Shown here: in pieces, positions 18,461 through 28,666 of the stretch
Layout: the number at the start of each line of letters is the position of its first letter
How positions within the stretch are numbered: the first letter of the stretch is position 1
Assembly (NCBI RefSeq): GCF_900089775.1
Contig: NZ_FLOB01000001.1
Location: forward strand, 248,001-312,000
Direction: 5' to 3'
DNA from: Marinomonas spartinae
GTDB taxonomy: Bacteria; Pseudomonadota; Gammaproteobacteria; Pseudomonadales; Marinomonadaceae
Length of the DNA: 64,000 nt
Position numbers and translations under genes: made by a program
The notes under the pieces: generated by a model
The model's database searches: none
What the model was told of the DNA's origin: nothing
The model's input: only the letters and a program-made list of their open reading frames with translations

Positions 18461-19741
18461 ATGTTAACATTAAGCATAGTGTTTTTTGTCTTAATTCTCA
18501 TAGGTATGCCCGTCTCTTTTTCAATTTTAATATCATCAGCTGTCTATTTTTACTTTATTGGTGAGTTACCATTTACTATTTTTTATCAAAAAATAGCCTC
18601 GCCTACGCAGAATTTTGCGTTACTGGCGGTGCCGTTATTTATTCTAGTTGGTAACATTATGAATGAAACGGGCATTGCTGCCCGCCTTTTTCATTTTACT
18701 CGCTATGTTGTGGGCTGGATGTCGGGTGGTTTAGCGCAAATATCTATCTTTATGAGTGCCATCCTTGGAGGTGTCTCTGGGTCTGCTGTGGCTGATGCTT
18801 CCATGCAAAGTCGATTGATTGGACCAGAGATGGCGCGTAAAGGCTATCCTGTTCCTTATTCTGCTAATGTGATTGCCTTTAGCTCTCTTATTACCGGTCT
18901 ATTTCCTCCTAGCATTAGCTTGATTCTATTTGGTTTTGTCGGAAATGTATCAATCGGTAAGCTTTTTTTAGCGGGTATCATCCCTGGATTACTACTAACG
19001 GTTATGCAGATGATGCTAAGTTGGTGGATTGCAAAACGTTATAAAATACAACCTGAACTACCGGGATTGCCTAAGTTCAAAGAGGTATCTCATAGCGCGA
19101 AAATCAATATTTGGGCGTTGTTATTCCCTGTTTTTTTACTATTTGTTATTCGACTTGGCCTTTTTACTCCTAGTGAAGCTGGTGCTTTTATCGTGGTTTA
19201 TGCATTGATTGTGGGGCGCTGGGTTTACAAAGAGTTATCTTTTTATGGTCTGAAAAAGGCGTTAAAAAACTCGGCCGTCGACTTAGGTATGGTGATGTTC
19301 TTGATAATGGCTGCTGGGGCATTAGGGTATGCCATCATATTAGAGCAACTACCTGTCGCAGCAGGAGATTTCATTTCAAGGATCACTACCAACCATTATT
19401 TGATATTAGCCTTGTGTTTATTGCTCGTATTATTTTTCGGAATGATTCTAGATGGTTCGGTTTGTATACTCCTATTGACTCCAATTATCTTACCTGTTTT
19501 GACCTCAATTGGTTACGATCCTGTACATGTTGGTATAATTATGACAACAACCATTCTCATCGGAGCAAACACGCCTCCTGTTGGTATCTGTATGTTTACC
19601 GTATGCAGTTTGTTGAAGTGTAAAACGGAAGATTTTTTCAAATCCTCACTGCCATTTATTATGACCTTCATATTGTTTTTAATTATTTTAACTTTGTTTC
19701 CTGAGATATCTTTGATGCTGCCTTCTACTTTAATGGAGTAA
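18461..19741 (+). CDS. TRAP large permease DctM (second system)
   Basis: A 426-residue, roughly 12-helix permease. Characteristic motifs are GGVSGSAVADAS in the first half, FPPSISLILFG (the family's IPPS-type loop, with Phe before the prolines), and FFGMILDGSVCILLLTPI and GANTPPVGICMF near the C-terminus. It starts one base after dctQ and ends three bases before the Ldh_2 gene, so all four are one transcript. Confidence 0.94.
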   Translation: MLTLSIVFFVLILIGMPVSFSILISSAVYFYFIGELPFTIFYQKIASPTQNFALLAVPLFILVGNIMNETGIAARLFHFTRYVVGWMSGGLAQISIFMSAILGGVSGSAVADASMQSRLIGPEMARKGYPVPYSANVIAFSSLITGLFPPSISLILFGFVGNVSIGKLFLAGIIPGLLLTVMQMMLSWWIAKRYKIQPELPGLPKFKEVSHSAKINIWALLFPVFLLFVIRLGLFTPSEAGAFIVVYALIVGRWVYKELSFYGLKKALKNSAVDLGMVMFLIMAAGALGYAIILEQLPVAAGDFISRITTNHYLILALCLLLVLFFGMILDGSVCILLLTPIILPVLTSIGYDPVHVGIIMTTTILIGANTPPVGICMFTVCSLLKCKTEDFFKSSLPFIMTFILFLIILTLFPEISLMLPSTLME

Positions 19742-19744
19742 GAA

Positions 19745-20794
19745 ATGAACTTTACCTATTTTAATCGTAATGAATTGAAAACATTAGGAACCAAACTATT
19801 AAATCAATATGGAATGCCTGAAGAAAGAGCCAATATTACCACTGAACTATTAATTCAAAGTGATGAATTAGGTTTTACGACACATGGCTTATCGTTAATT
19901 CCTTATTATATTCCAGAGTTACAGGCGGGGAAGATGCAAGAAGCCGATGACGTTGTCATCGTTAACGATACTGGCTCGACATTTGTCTGGAATGCACAAT
20001 ACCTTCCAGGGATCTGGATGATGAATAAAGCAATGGATGAAGCGTTTTCGCGTATAAAAGAGTATGGGGTTGTTACCGCTTCGATTAATCGGGCACATCA
20101 CATTGGTTGTTTATCCACTTATGTTAAGTTAGCGGCGGATAAGGACTTGATTTGTATTGTTTCAACATCCGATCCTGCTGGGAAACTTGTAGCACCATTT
20201 GGTGGGCTTGATCCAGTGTTAACGCCCAACCCTTGGGCGATTGGTTATCCGACAAGTGAAGATCCAGTGATTATTGATACCGTTACTTCTATTTGTACCT
20301 TTTCTAAAGTCCGTGAACATTTAAATACTGGCCTGCCTATGCCCTACCCAATGCTGCAAGATAAAAAAGGCAATGAATCAACGGATGCAACCGTTATCAA
20401 TGATGGAGGCGCAATACTTCCTATTGGTGGCGCAGATTATGGGCACAGAGGTTATTGTTTCAGCATGATGGTAGAGATGCTGACGCAAGGCCTTTCAGGG
20501 CATGGCCGAGCAGATGATGTATCGCGGTGGGGTGGGAATGTTTATATCCAGCTGATTGATCCAGAAGCTTTTGCTGGCTTAGCAGTCTTTAAGCAACAGA
20601 TGGATAAATTGACAGAGCTCTGTCTTGCTTCTCGTCCTAAAGACGACACGAGTCCTGTGCGAGTACCCGGGCAGTTTGGCCTTGATTGCGCTAAACAGTC
20701 TAAGGTTCATGGCGTTCGATTAAATGATGAGACGTTAAACCGTTTGCAGAAATCCGCACAAGAGGCAGGAATTGAGTTTCCTAAGCCACACTAA
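19745..20794 (+). CDS. Ldh_2-family NAD(P)-dependent oxidoreductase
   Basis: Belongs to the malate/L-lactate dehydrogenase family (YiaK, AllD, ComC), which reduces or oxidises 2-oxo/2-hydroxy acids without a Rossmann fold. It has the ELGFTTHGL motif at residues about 44-52, the catalytic His in NRAHHIGCLSTY, and DYGHRGYCFSMMVEML near the C-terminus. At 349 residues it is of normal size. Being in the TRAP/uronate transcript suggests a sugar-acid substrate, for example a diketogulonate-type compound, but this is not shown by the sequence. Confidence 0.88.
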   Translation: MNFTYFNRNELKTLGTKLLNQYGMPEERANITTELLIQSDELGFTTHGLSLIPYYIPELQAGKMQEADDVVIVNDTGSTFVWNAQYLPGIWMMNKAMDEAFSRIKEYGVVTASINRAHHIGCLSTYVKLAADKDLICIVSTSDPAGKLVAPFGGLDPVLTPNPWAIGYPTSEDPVIIDTVTSICTFSKVREHLNTGLPMPYPMLQDKKGNESTDATVINDGGAILPIGGADYGHRGYCFSMMVEMLTQGLSGHGRADDVSRWGGNVYIQLIDPEAFAGLAVFKQQMDKLTELCLASRPKDDTSPVRVPGQFGLDCAKQSKVHGVRLNDETLNRLQKSAQEAGIEFPKPH

Positions 20795-20808
20795 TCAGCG
20801 TTTAAGTT

Positions 20809-20833
20809 CCACCCAAAAGGCCTTTTTGGGTGG
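20809..20833 (+). terminator. Hairpin after Ldh_2 gene
   Basis: Arms CCACCCAAAA and TTTTGGGTGG with a five-base loop. Only a weak T-stretch follows, so it may stabilise the mRNA or end part of the transcripts before the next TRAP set. Confidence 0.6.
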
Positions 20834-20925
20834 CTCTATTGATTACGGAAGGAAAATGACCAGTGGGTAAAGAGGTGATGAGTAAATATCCCATCCATTT
20901 AAAAATAAAAAATTGGAGCTAGAAA

Positions 20926-21882
20926 ATGATAAAACCAATCTTAAAAGCGGCCTTAATGTCATCTGTTTTGTTGGCAGGCTTTTCTCAAGCGGCGGATTTC
21001 ACATTGAAATTTGGCTACCCAGTTAATAACCAAAACATTTGGGGGAAAGCGGCGATTAAGTTCAAACAAGTCGCCGAGCAAGAATCACATGGGCGTATCA
21101 AAGTAAAACTTTACCCTAATGAGCAGTTGGGTAAAGAAATGGATGTGATCAATAGCATTCAACTGGGTACGGCGGATATGACCATCACCGGGGAATCCTT
21201 GCAAAACTGGGCACCTAAAGCCGCGTTACTGGCCGTTCCCTATGCTATTACCAGTTCTAAACAGATGAAACAGGTGGTCGATGGCGAAGTAGGTAAAGAA
21301 ATCAAGCAACAAATTGAACAGCGTACTGGTCTTAAGCCGATTGCTTGGTTTGAACGTGGTCCTCGCTACCTTACCTCAAACCGCAAAATCATTGAACCGA
21401 GCGACTTAGATGGCTTGAAACTTCGAGTACCGAACGTACCTTTGTTTGTGAAGGTATGGCAAAAATTGGGGGCAAAACCAATACCTATGGCATTCAGCGA
21501 GGTGTTTACAGCACTTCAGCAACACACGATTGATGCGCAAGAAAACCCTCTGAGCTTGATTAACAGTGCGAGTTTTTATGAGGTGCAAAAATACGTCGAC
21601 CTAACGGGCCATGTGCGTAGCTGGATCTATGTGGTTATTGGCCAAGATAAGTTTAACAGCATGCCGAAGGATCTGCAGGCGGTGGTGTTAGATGCGGCGA
21701 AAAAGATGCAAAACTACGAGCATAGTATGTTTGCCTCTGATGAAGCCAATTTAAGAAAGACCCTTGAAAAACATGGAATGATCTTTGTGAAATCGGATGT
21801 GGCAGCTTTTAAAGCCAAGGCGAAAGAAGCAGTAAAAGAGTCTTTAACACCTGAGCAACTTGCACTTTATAACAAAATCTAA
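20926..21882 (+). CDS. TRAP solute-binding protein DctP (third system)
   Basis: A periplasmic protein of 318 residues with a signal peptide ending near SQAADFTL. DctP motifs are LDGLKLRVPNVPLFVKVW, with the carboxylate-binding Arg, and FSEVFTALQQHTIDAQENP, a strong family signature. GGAGCT precedes the ATG. It begins a second dctPQM set inside the uronate locus and differs clearly in sequence from the protein at 16944-17909, so the two probably bind different sugar acids. Confidence 0.93.
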   Translation: MIKPILKAALMSSVLLAGFSQAADFTLKFGYPVNNQNIWGKAAIKFKQVAEQESHGRIKVKLYPNEQLGKEMDVINSIQLGTADMTITGESLQNWAPKAALLAVPYAITSSKQMKQVVDGEVGKEIKQQIEQRTGLKPIAWFERGPRYLTSNRKIIEPSDLDGLKLRVPNVPLFVKVWQKLGAKPIPMAFSEVFTALQQHTIDAQENPLSLINSASFYEVQKYVDLTGHVRSWIYVVIGQDKFNSMPKDLQAVVLDAAKKMQNYEHSMFASDEANLRKTLEKHGMIFVKSDVAAFKAKAKEAVKESLTPEQLALYNKI

Positions 21883-21883
21883 T

Positions 21884-21932
21884 CTCAAAAAGTGGTGTCC
21901 CTATTACCTGAGTAATGGGGGCTTTTTGTGAG
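21884..21932 (+). terminator. Compound hairpin between dctP and dctQ (third system)
   Basis: An outer stem CTCAAAAAG / CTTTTTGTGAG encloses an inner nine-base stem CCCTATTAC / GTAATGGGG (one G-T pair) with a CTGA loop. Such structures after TRAP binding-protein genes usually favour expression of the binding protein over the permeases. Confidence 0.6.
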
Positions 21933-21982
21933 GAAAGTGCTGTGACATTGTTGGTAATCATTCGACGTTGAGAATAAGGCTT

Positions 21983-22486
21983 ATGAAGCTTGTGCAAGGG
22001 TTAAGGTGGCTGGTCAGAATAACGGATTGGGTTTTTGCAACCCTTGCTGTGTCTGCTTTATTGGGCATAGTGGTGGTCGTGATTATTCAAGTCGTATCAC
22101 GTTTTATGCTTCCTTCCTCTCCTATTTGGACAGAAGAGCTGTCTCGCTATCTGTTTCTTTATCTAATTGTGTTTAGTTCGGGGTTGGTGATTCGACATAA
22201 TCGCCATGTTCGTTTAGAGCTGTTCCATTGGGCGTTGCCCCCTGCATGGCATAAAGCTTATCAGATTTTTTGCCATGTTCTGATCGGCGGTTTTGCCTAT
22301 TATATTTTACCGTTTGCCTTGAAGTACGTGATGATAGGTCGTTGGCAAACCTCCCCTACTCTAGAAATTCCTATGTCGTGGATCTTTATGTCTGTGTACG
22401 TGTTTTTCTGTGTAACCGTCTTTTACAGTGTGGTCTGCGCACTATTTTTGCTGCTTGATCGCGATAACCAAGGAGCAGAGTCATAA
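21983..22486 (+). CDS. TRAP small permease DctQ (third system)
   Basis: A 167-residue four-helix subunit with VVSRFMLPSSPIWTEELSRYLF, the classic R-F-x-W-x-E-E-x-x-R pattern, and RHNRHVRLELF. The ATG at 21983 follows AAGG; a TTG five codons earlier is less likely. Its TAA overlaps the dctM ATG by one base (TAATG). Confidence 0.92.
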   Translation: MKLVQGLRWLVRITDWVFATLAVSALLGIVVVVIIQVVSRFMLPSSPIWTEELSRYLFLYLIVFSSGLVIRHNRHVRLELFHWALPPAWHKAYQIFCHVLIGGFAYYILPFALKYVMIGRWQTSPTLEIPMSWIFMSVYVFFCVTVFYSVVCALFLLLDRDNQGAES

Positions 22487-23760
22487 TGGATACATTCGTT
22501 CTTTTTGCTGTGTTCTTTTCTTTATTATTGATTGGTGTGCCCATCGTTTTTTGCTTGGGTATCTCTTCATTGAGTTACTTAATGCTGGCTGGGATTTCGC
22601 TGACCATCGTTCCTCAGCGTTTGTATGCGGGAATGGATTCCTTTGTATTGCTGTGTATTCCCGGTTTTATCCTTGCGGGGAATTTAATGAATGTGGGGAA
22701 TATAACGGACTATATTATTCGCTTTAGTAATGCCTTGTTGGGCCATATTCGTGGCGGTTTAGGCTTGGCCAACGTGGGTGGTTCGATGATCTTTGGTGGC
22801 ATCTCTGGAACTGCCGTGGCTGATACCGCCAGTATTGGTGCCGTGATGATTCCGGGGATGACACGCAGCGGTTATGACAAATCCTTCGCGGCGGCTGTAA
22901 CGGCGGCTTCTTCGACGGTTGGACCGATCATTCCCCCTAGTGTGCCAATGATCATTGTTGGTTCTTTAAGCGGTATATCGGTTGGCAAAATGTTTCTCGC
23001 AGGTGTTGTCCCAGGCTTTTTATTGGGGCTTGCGATGATGATAACGGCCTACATTATCGCCGTGAAACGTCAGTACCCTCGTGAGAAAAAAGCGACCTTT
23101 CGTGAGGTTCTGTCGGTTGGTAAAGGAGCTTTTTGGGCCCTATTGATGACCTTTATCATCCTCTATGGGATTATCGGCGGACTCTTTACGCCAACCGAAG
23201 CCTCGATCATGGCCAGTTTGTATGCCTTTGTCGTTGGTATGTTTGTTTATAAGGGCATTACTTGGAAAAATCTGCCTAAGTTGCTTGTGGATACGGCCAT
23301 GAGCTCGGCAAGCTTGTTGCTTTTAGTTGGCATGGCCAATTTGTTTGGCTGGATTTTGACCAGTGAGCAGCTTCCACAAATGTTGGCCAATGCCATCTTT
23401 GATATCAGCAAAAACCCTTATGTGGTTATTCTCATTATCAATATTGTGCTGCTGATAGTGGGCGGCTTTATGGAAACCATCGCGGCGTTGATCATTCTCT
23501 TTCCTGCCTTGTTAAAAGTTGCGGAAGGGGTTGGAATGGACCCTATTCACTTTGGTGTGATGGCCGTACTGAACTTGATTATTGGCCTGACGACGCCACC
23601 CGTTGGTGTGTGCCTCTTTGTTGCCGCTGGTATTGGTGAATTGCCCATGACCAAAGTGGTGAAAGCCATTTGGCCTTTTCTAATCTGTAACCTAATTGTT
23701 TTACTGCTTGTGTCTTATATCCCTGCAGTGTCTTTATGGTTGCCGTCACTCATTCATTAA
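22486..23760 (+). CDS. TRAP large permease DctM (third system)
   Basis: A 424-residue permease with the family motifs GGSMIFGGISGTAVADTASIG split over one loop, GPIIPPSVPMIIVG, FTPTEAS and GLTTPPVGVCLFVAAG. Its start is coupled to dctQ by a one-base overlap. The uxuB gene follows after 13 bases, so transport and catabolism share a transcript. Confidence 0.95.
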   Translation: MDTFVLFAVFFSLLLIGVPIVFCLGISSLSYLMLAGISLTIVPQRLYAGMDSFVLLCIPGFILAGNLMNVGNITDYIIRFSNALLGHIRGGLGLANVGGSMIFGGISGTAVADTASIGAVMIPGMTRSGYDKSFAAAVTAASSTVGPIIPPSVPMIIVGSLSGISVGKMFLAGVVPGFLLGLAMMITAYIIAVKRQYPREKKATFREVLSVGKGAFWALLMTFIILYGIIGGLFTPTEASIMASLYAFVVGMFVYKGITWKNLPKLLVDTAMSSASLLLLVGMANLFGWILTSEQLPQMLANAIFDISKNPYVVILIINIVLLIVGGFMETIAALIILFPALLKVAEGVGMDPIHFGVMAVLNLIIGLTTPPVGVCLFVAAGIGELPMTKVVKAIWPFLICNLIVLLLVSYIPAVSLWLPSLIH

Positions 23761-23773
23761 GAGCGCTTTTACT

Positions 23774-25222
23774 ATGCAAATTAATACGATTCCGAGTTCT
23801 CTTGATCCATCAAAACATCAAGTAGGCATTGTCCATATTGGGCTTGGGGCATTTCATCGTGCCCATCAAGCGGTGTATGGAGAGCAAGTATTGGCATTAC
23901 ACGGTGGTGATTGGATGATTGCCAGTGCGAATATTCGCTCCAATTATCAGCTGGTGGAGCAACTGAACAAAGCGAATAATCAATACCAAGTGATTGAATA
24001 CGCTGACAGCCAACATTTTACCATCCGTTCCATTAAAGCGATAAAACAGACGCTGTTTAGTGGCACGAAGGAAGGCGGCCTCGACCTGATCAATACTCTG
24101 GTGGCACCACATATCAAGATAGTGACGTTAACGGTGACGGAAAAAGGCTACTACTTAGCACCGTCAACTGGAGCATTGCTAGTGGACAACCCGGATATTC
24201 AGCATGATATTGCTTCACCCGATACTCCAAAAACCGCTTTAGGCTTTATCGTGGTGGCGTTAAAGCTACGTCGTGAGAAAGGCATGCCGCCGTTTACCGT
24301 CTTATCTTGCGATAATATGCCCCATAACGGTAAGCGAACCAAAAATGCGGTGGTGGCCTTGGCGCATGCTCAGAATCCAGCCTTAGCACAATGGATTGAG
24401 AGCCATGTGGCGTTTCCAAGTTCTATGGTCGATCGCATTGTGCCAGCGGTCACCCCAGAAGACTTAGCCGACATTGAACGGGACACTGGCATTAGCGAAC
24501 CAACGGTGGTGAAGTGTGAGCAATTTAGCCAATGGGTAGTAGAAGACCACTTTCCTGCTGGCCGACCTAAATGGGAAGACGTTGGTGTAGAAATGGTCGA
24601 TGATGTTGCCCAGTATGAAATGATGAAGTTACGCATGCTCAACGGTAGTCATTCATTGCTGGCTTATCTTGGCTCTCTAGCTGGCTATAAAACCGTGGCA
24701 CAAGCTATGCAGGACGAGGCGATTGGTCGCTTGCTTGAGGGCTTTATGCTTAAGGAAGTGGCGCCGACGCTGTCCGGTTTTCCTGAATCTATGTTGACTG
24801 ATTATTATCAGCGGCTAATTGCTCGTTTCAAAAATGACAGTCTGCAACATCAGCTAATTCAAATCGCGATGGATGGCAGTCAAAAGCTGCCTCAGCGCTG
24901 GTTAGGCACGCTTGTCGAACAGCGGGGGGTATTCCATAAAACCCCCGCCATCGAGCTTGGTATTGCCGGTTGGATGGCATTTATCTACTTAGCGGAAAAA
25001 GCTCAACGATCCATAAATGATCCGTTAGAAAGTGACCTATTTAACATTATGAAACAGCCCAACGCTACCGCATCTGAGTTAGTGACTGCGTGCTTATCGC
25101 GGGACGATATTTTTCCAGTTGAGATTCGTTCCGATAGCGACTGTGTGAGTCGAATGGTTCATTATTTTAGCGCACTGATCAACAAAACACGTGTTCAAGA
25201 ACTTATCCATTCAAGCTATTAA
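23774..25222 (+). CDS. uxuB: Mannitol dehydrogenase-family oxidoreductase (UxuB-like fructuronate reductase)
   Basis: A long-chain NAD-dependent polyol/aldonate dehydrogenase of 482 residues that interconverts D-fructuronate and D-mannonate. The N-terminal nucleotide-binding region reads VGIVHIGLGAFHRAHQ, and the catalytic Lys-Asn-His motif is KLRMLNGSHS near residue 288. The ATG at 23774 was chosen because it begins the conserved domain; the frame extends back into dctM. The neighbours uxuA and kdgK fit the fructuronate assignment better than mannitol. Confidence 0.9.
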   Translation: MQINTIPSSLDPSKHQVGIVHIGLGAFHRAHQAVYGEQVLALHGGDWMIASANIRSNYQLVEQLNKANNQYQVIEYADSQHFTIRSIKAIKQTLFSGTKEGGLDLINTLVAPHIKIVTLTVTEKGYYLAPSTGALLVDNPDIQHDIASPDTPKTALGFIVVALKLRREKGMPPFTVLSCDNMPHNGKRTKNAVVALAHAQNPALAQWIESHVAFPSSMVDRIVPAVTPEDLADIERDTGISEPTVVKCEQFSQWVVEDHFPAGRPKWEDVGVEMVDDVAQYEMMKLRMLNGSHSLLAYLGSLAGYKTVAQAMQDEAIGRLLEGFMLKEVAPTLSGFPESMLTDYYQRLIARFKNDSLQHQLIQIAMDGSQKLPQRWLGTLVEQRGVFHKTPAIELGIAGWMAFIYLAEKAQRSINDPLESDLFNIMKQPNATASELVTACLSRDDIFPVEIRSDSDCVSRMVHYFSALINKTRVQELIHSSY

Positions 25223-25273
25223 AAGTATTTGACTAATTGCTGGAATGTCTCAATAAAAACAAGAGAGTTTACT

Positions 25274-26470
25274 ATGGAACATACATGGCGCTGGTTTGGG
25301 GAGCAGGATCCCATCTCATTACAGGATATTCGACAAGCGGGTGTAACGGGCATTGTCACTGCACTGCACCATATTCCTAATGGGGAAGTGTGGCCTACTG
25401 AGGCTATCCAAAAGGTTAAAAACACGATTGAACAGGCCGGCATGCGCTGGTCTGTGGTTGAAAGTATTCCTGTGCATGAGGATATTAAACAACGCACTGG
25501 TCATTACCAAACCTACATTCAGAATTATGCCCAGAGTGTTCAAAACTTGGCGGAGTGTGGTGTAACCACGGTGTGCTATAACTTTATGCCCGTCTTGGAT
25601 TGGACACGTACTGATTTAACCTATTCCCTACCAGATGGCTCCCGCGCGCTGCGTTTTGATCAAACTGCTTTTGCCGCGTTTGACCTATTTATCTTGCAGC
25701 GATCTGGTAGTGAAAACACCTATACGGACGTGGACATACACGCCGCCAAGCAGTATGTTGAGCAATTAACGCAAGAGCAAAAGGACGTTTTAATTGGCAC
25801 TATCCTAGCGGGCTTACCTGGGGCAGAAGAAAGCTATACTTTGGACAACTTCCGCGAGGCCTTAGCCGCTTACGATGGCATTGATAAAACCACATTAAGA
25901 GAAAATTTTGGCCTCTTTTTAGATGAGATTGTCCCCATTGCCGAACGCTGTGGTGTGCATTTGGCGGTTCATCCGGATGACCCACCGCGCCCTTTGTTTG
26001 GGTTGCCGCGCATTGTGTCGACAAAAGACGATATTGAATGGTTGATTCAACGGGTGCCTTCCATGACCAATGGTTTAACCTTTTGCACTGGGTCTTATGG
26101 CGTCCGTGAAGATAATGCATTATGTGATATGGCCACTAGTTTCGCTGAGCGGATTTACTTTACCCACCTACGTTCCACGCAACGAGAAGACTCTTGGGGC
26201 AGCTTCCATGAAGCGGCCCATTTAGAAGGCAACGCTGATATTGCGGATGTGATGCTGGTGTTGTTAAAAGAGGAGCAACGTCGTCGATCATTGGGATTGC
26301 ATCACCCTATTCCCTTACGCCCTGACCACGGCCATCAAATCATGGACGATTTACGTCGAGAATCGAAGCCTGGGTATTCTGCGCTAGGTCGAATGAAGGG
26401 CTTGGCAGAAATTCGCGGTGTGGAGTTCGCGTTAAAGCGATATGTTTTGCAAGAGGAAAACACACAATGA
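25274..26470 (+). CDS. uxuA: Mannonate dehydratase UxuA
   Basis: An iron/manganese-dependent TIM-barrel enzyme of 398 residues converting D-mannonate to KDG. Motifs are [14 protein letters not shown] at the start, the metal-binding region [24 protein letters not shown], and [11 protein letters not shown] near the C-terminus. AGAGAG precedes the ATG at 25274. It overlaps kdgK by four bases (ATGA). Because manD at 14613 performs the same net reaction with an unrelated fold, this locus has two non-homologous mannonate dehydratases. Confidence 0.96.
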   Translation: MEHTWRWFGEQDPISLQDIRQAGVTGIVTALHHIPNGEVWPTEAIQKVKNTIEQAGMRWSVVESIPVHEDIKQRTGHYQTYIQNYAQSVQNLAECGVTTVCYNFMPVLDWTRTDLTYSLPDGSRALRFDQTAFAAFDLFILQRSGSENTYTDVDIHAAKQYVEQLTQEQKDVLIGTILAGLPGAEESYTLDNFREALAAYDGIDKTTLRENFGLFLDEIVPIAERCGVHLAVHPDDPPRPLFGLPRIVSTKDDIEWLIQRVPSMTNGLTFCTGSYGVREDNALCDMATSFAERIYFTHLRSTQREDSWGSFHEAAHLEGNADIADVMLVLLKEEQRRRSLGLHHPIPLRPDHGHQIMDDLRRESKPGYSALGRMKGLAEIRGVEFALKRYVLQEENTQ

Positions 26471-27378
26471 CACATTGTTCTGTGGTCTGCATTGGTGAAT
26501 GCATGGTGGAACTGATGGCATCGGATCAGCCTGACCAATTAAAAAAAGGCTTCGCTGGGGACACTTTCAATACAGCTTACTATTTGAAGCATATTTTAGG
26601 TACAGGTGAATGTGTTAGTTATATGACCGCTGTTGGTAAGGATGTGTTGAGTCAGGAACTTGTGCAAACCTTAGAAAATGCGGGCCTTGATACACAATAC
26701 ATCCGTCAGATGGATGATCGCACTGTGGGGCTTTATTTAGTCGAAAACGATGTCCACGGGGAGCGCTATTTTACCTATTGGCGTTCACAATCGGCGGCGA
26801 AAAGTCTGTTCCAAGGGCAAGAGGGTTATCGTTTGTTGGCGTCGTTAGAATCCTTCTCAACGGTTTATCTATCGGGTATTTCGTTGGCGATCTTACCACC
26901 TAATGATCGAGCATTGTTAATCGATACGTTGAAAGAACAGGGTCGTCAGGTGATTTTTGATCCGAATTATCGCCCCGCTTTATGGGAATCAAAACGCGAC
27001 GCATTAGCAAGCTTCCAAGCCCTAGCGAAAACGGGAGCGATTGTCATGACGACCCTAGAAGACGAAGAGGCACTGCAGGACCTAAATAGCGCCGATACGG
27101 TGACGGCTTTCTGGTTAGCGCAGGGAGCTGGTGATGTGATTGTCAAAATGGGAGCAAAAGGTTGCTTTATTGCGTCAGAGAAAACACTCGTGCCTGCCCT
27201 ATCAGGTATTACACCGATTGATACCACTGGTGCTGGAGATTCATTCAATGGTGGCTATATCGCAGGGCTTCTTCAGGGGGCTAGCCCTAAAGAAGCAGCT
27301 ATCAAGGCACATACTTTAGCGGCGCAAGTGATCCAGCAGCGTGGCGCGATTATTCCGTCAGATCTAGTCACTGACTAA
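26467..27378 (+). CDS. kdgK: 2-dehydro-3-deoxygluconokinase (PfkB family)
   Basis: Phosphorylates KDG to KDPG for the Entner-Doudoroff aldolase. It is a ribokinase/PfkB protein of 303 residues: GECMVELMA at the start with the substrate loop [13 protein letters not shown], and the catalytic [13 protein letters not shown] near residue 255. It is translationally coupled to uxuA and ends the operon, six bases from the convergent LysR gene. The aldolase gene eda is not in the window. Confidence 0.94.
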   Translation: MTHCSVVCIGECMVELMASDQPDQLKKGFAGDTFNTAYYLKHILGTGECVSYMTAVGKDVLSQELVQTLENAGLDTQYIRQMDDRTVGLYLVENDVHGERYFTYWRSQSAAKSLFQGQEGYRLLASLESFSTVYLSGISLAILPPNDRALLIDTLKEQGRQVIFDPNYRPALWESKRDALASFQALAKTGAIVMTTLEDEEALQDLNSADTVTAFWLAQGAGDVIVKMGAKGCFIASEKTLVPALSGITPIDTTGAGDSFNGGYIAGLLQGASPKEAAIKAHTLAAQVIQQRGAIIPSDLVTD

Positions 27379-27384
27379 ACTGCA

Positions 27385-28329
27385 TTAGGGCCAAGGCAGA
27401 GCTTGATGGGGGTGATCCGCCGAGGGCTTTTTATTTTTTCGTTCGGTTTCTAGGAGTGTCCAATCAACAAAGGCTTCAATACGTGCTTTTTTCGGGGAGC
27501 TTTTTGCGTAGGTGGCGTAGAACTCTATTGGTTGATTAATGGCTTTAGGAAAGGCCTCTACCAATGTTCCTTCTTGTAATTCTTCTTCCACCAAAAAGCG
27601 TGGGCATAGGAACACTCCGTGCCCTGCTTTCACTGCGCTGATGCCCATGTACCAAGAGTTCACTTCGGCCCAAGGAATATTGCCTGTACGTATCGGACAG
27701 ATTGACTGCTCAGCAAACCACACCTTCCATTGATAGACTGGGTCATCAACTTGAATCATCCAGCATTTCAATAGGTCTGACGCATGATAAAAACCAATTC
27801 GAGCTTCTAATAAGGGCGAACAGACAGGAATTACCTCAGAAGATAATAAGCGTTGTTGAACAATGTCTTCTTTGTCGTTGGTTAGCTTGTTATCAATAAT
27901 GACGTCTATTTTACCGGAGTGAATGTCTTCTCGTTCATCGGATGAAAAGAGCTTTACTGTAATTTCTTGGTGCAGATCCGAGAAACGCCATAATCTGGGC
28001 ATCAACCATAAGGATACGAAACTTTGTAGCCCTGATACTTCCAAAATCCCTTCTAAGGGTTCGAGTTTGACACCGTCTAAGCCTTTTTGAATATGATCAA
28101 ACGCTTGAGTCAGGTGGGATGACAAGTGTTGCCCTTGGCGTGTTAAGCGCATTTCTCGCCCATGACGATAAAACAACGGTACTCCCAAATAGTCTTCCAA
28201 TAAGCGAATTTGTTGGCTGACGGCGGCTTGGGAAACGTGGAGTTGCTGGGCTGCCTTGGTGTAACTCAAGGTTTGGCTGGCAATACAGAAATAATGTGTG
28301 GCTTTAAGGTGGGAGACTCGTGTGTTCAT
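27385..28329 (-). CDS. LysR-family regulator (GcvA-like)
   Basis: A 314-residue regulator. The helix-turn-helix at residues about 20-65 reads LSYTKAAQQLHVSQAAVSQQ then LEDYLGVPLFYR, typical of the GcvA/TrpI branch, and a LysR substrate-binding domain follows. It is divergent from a DUF1127-type small protein and convergent with kdgK. GcvA-like regulators usually control a divergent neighbour; here that is only the small protein. Its effector cannot be predicted. Confidence 0.9.
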   Translation of the reverse strand: MNTRVSHLKATHYFCIASQTLSYTKAAQQLHVSQAAVSQQIRLLEDYLGVPLFYRHGREMRLTRQGQHLSSHLTQAFDHIQKGLDGVKLEPLEGILEVSGLQSFVSLWLMPRLWRFSDLHQEITVKLFSSDEREDIHSGKIDVIIDNKLTNDKEDIVQQRLLSSEVIPVCSPLLEARIGFYHASDLLKCWMIQVDDPVYQWKVWFAEQSICPIRTGNIPWAEVNSWYMGISAVKAGHGVFLCPRFLVEEELQEGTLVEAFPKAINQPIEFYATYAKSSPKKARIEAFVDWTLLETERKNKKPSADHPHQALPWP

Positions 28330-28461
28330 GGGGGGCGTCCATGTGAGGTGGTCGAAAACAGCAATGTATAAGATTTTCTAATGTATATCGTAAGAATACA
28401 ACGTTCGTTTTTTATGCATTTCTTTTTAATAATACAAGCCTACAGACAAGGAGAGAAGGCT

Positions 28462-28653
28462 ATGTGGACATTATTGTTATGGTTAAACCAAAAAATAATC
28501 AAATGGTATAAAGACCAAAAGGAAAAAAGAAAAGATAAGGAAATCTATCGTAAAGAGCAGAATATACAGCAGTCATCCCGTCATCTACCGGATTTTGTTA
28601 AACGAGATATGGGGTTACCTCCTTATAATTCGAATCGTCACGACCTTCCCTAA
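28462..28653 (+). CDS. DUF1127-type small protein (YjiS-like)
   Basis: A 63-residue basic protein starting MWTLLLWLNQKIIKWYKD, with a C-terminal motif SRHLPDFVKRDMGLP that matches the L-x-D-x-x-K-D-I/M-G-L signature of DUF1127. A strong GAGAGAAGG precedes the ATG at 28462, so I reject the longer frame that opens upstream. Larger DUF1127 proteins affect RNA turnover and phosphate or carbon metabolism in alphaproteobacteria; the role here is unknown. It is divergent from the LysR gene. Confidence 0.75.
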   Translation: MWTLLLWLNQKIIKWYKDQKEKRKDKEIYRKEQNIQQSSRHLPDFVKRDMGLPPYNSNRHDLP

Positions 28654-28666
28654 GAGCTTCTCAACT

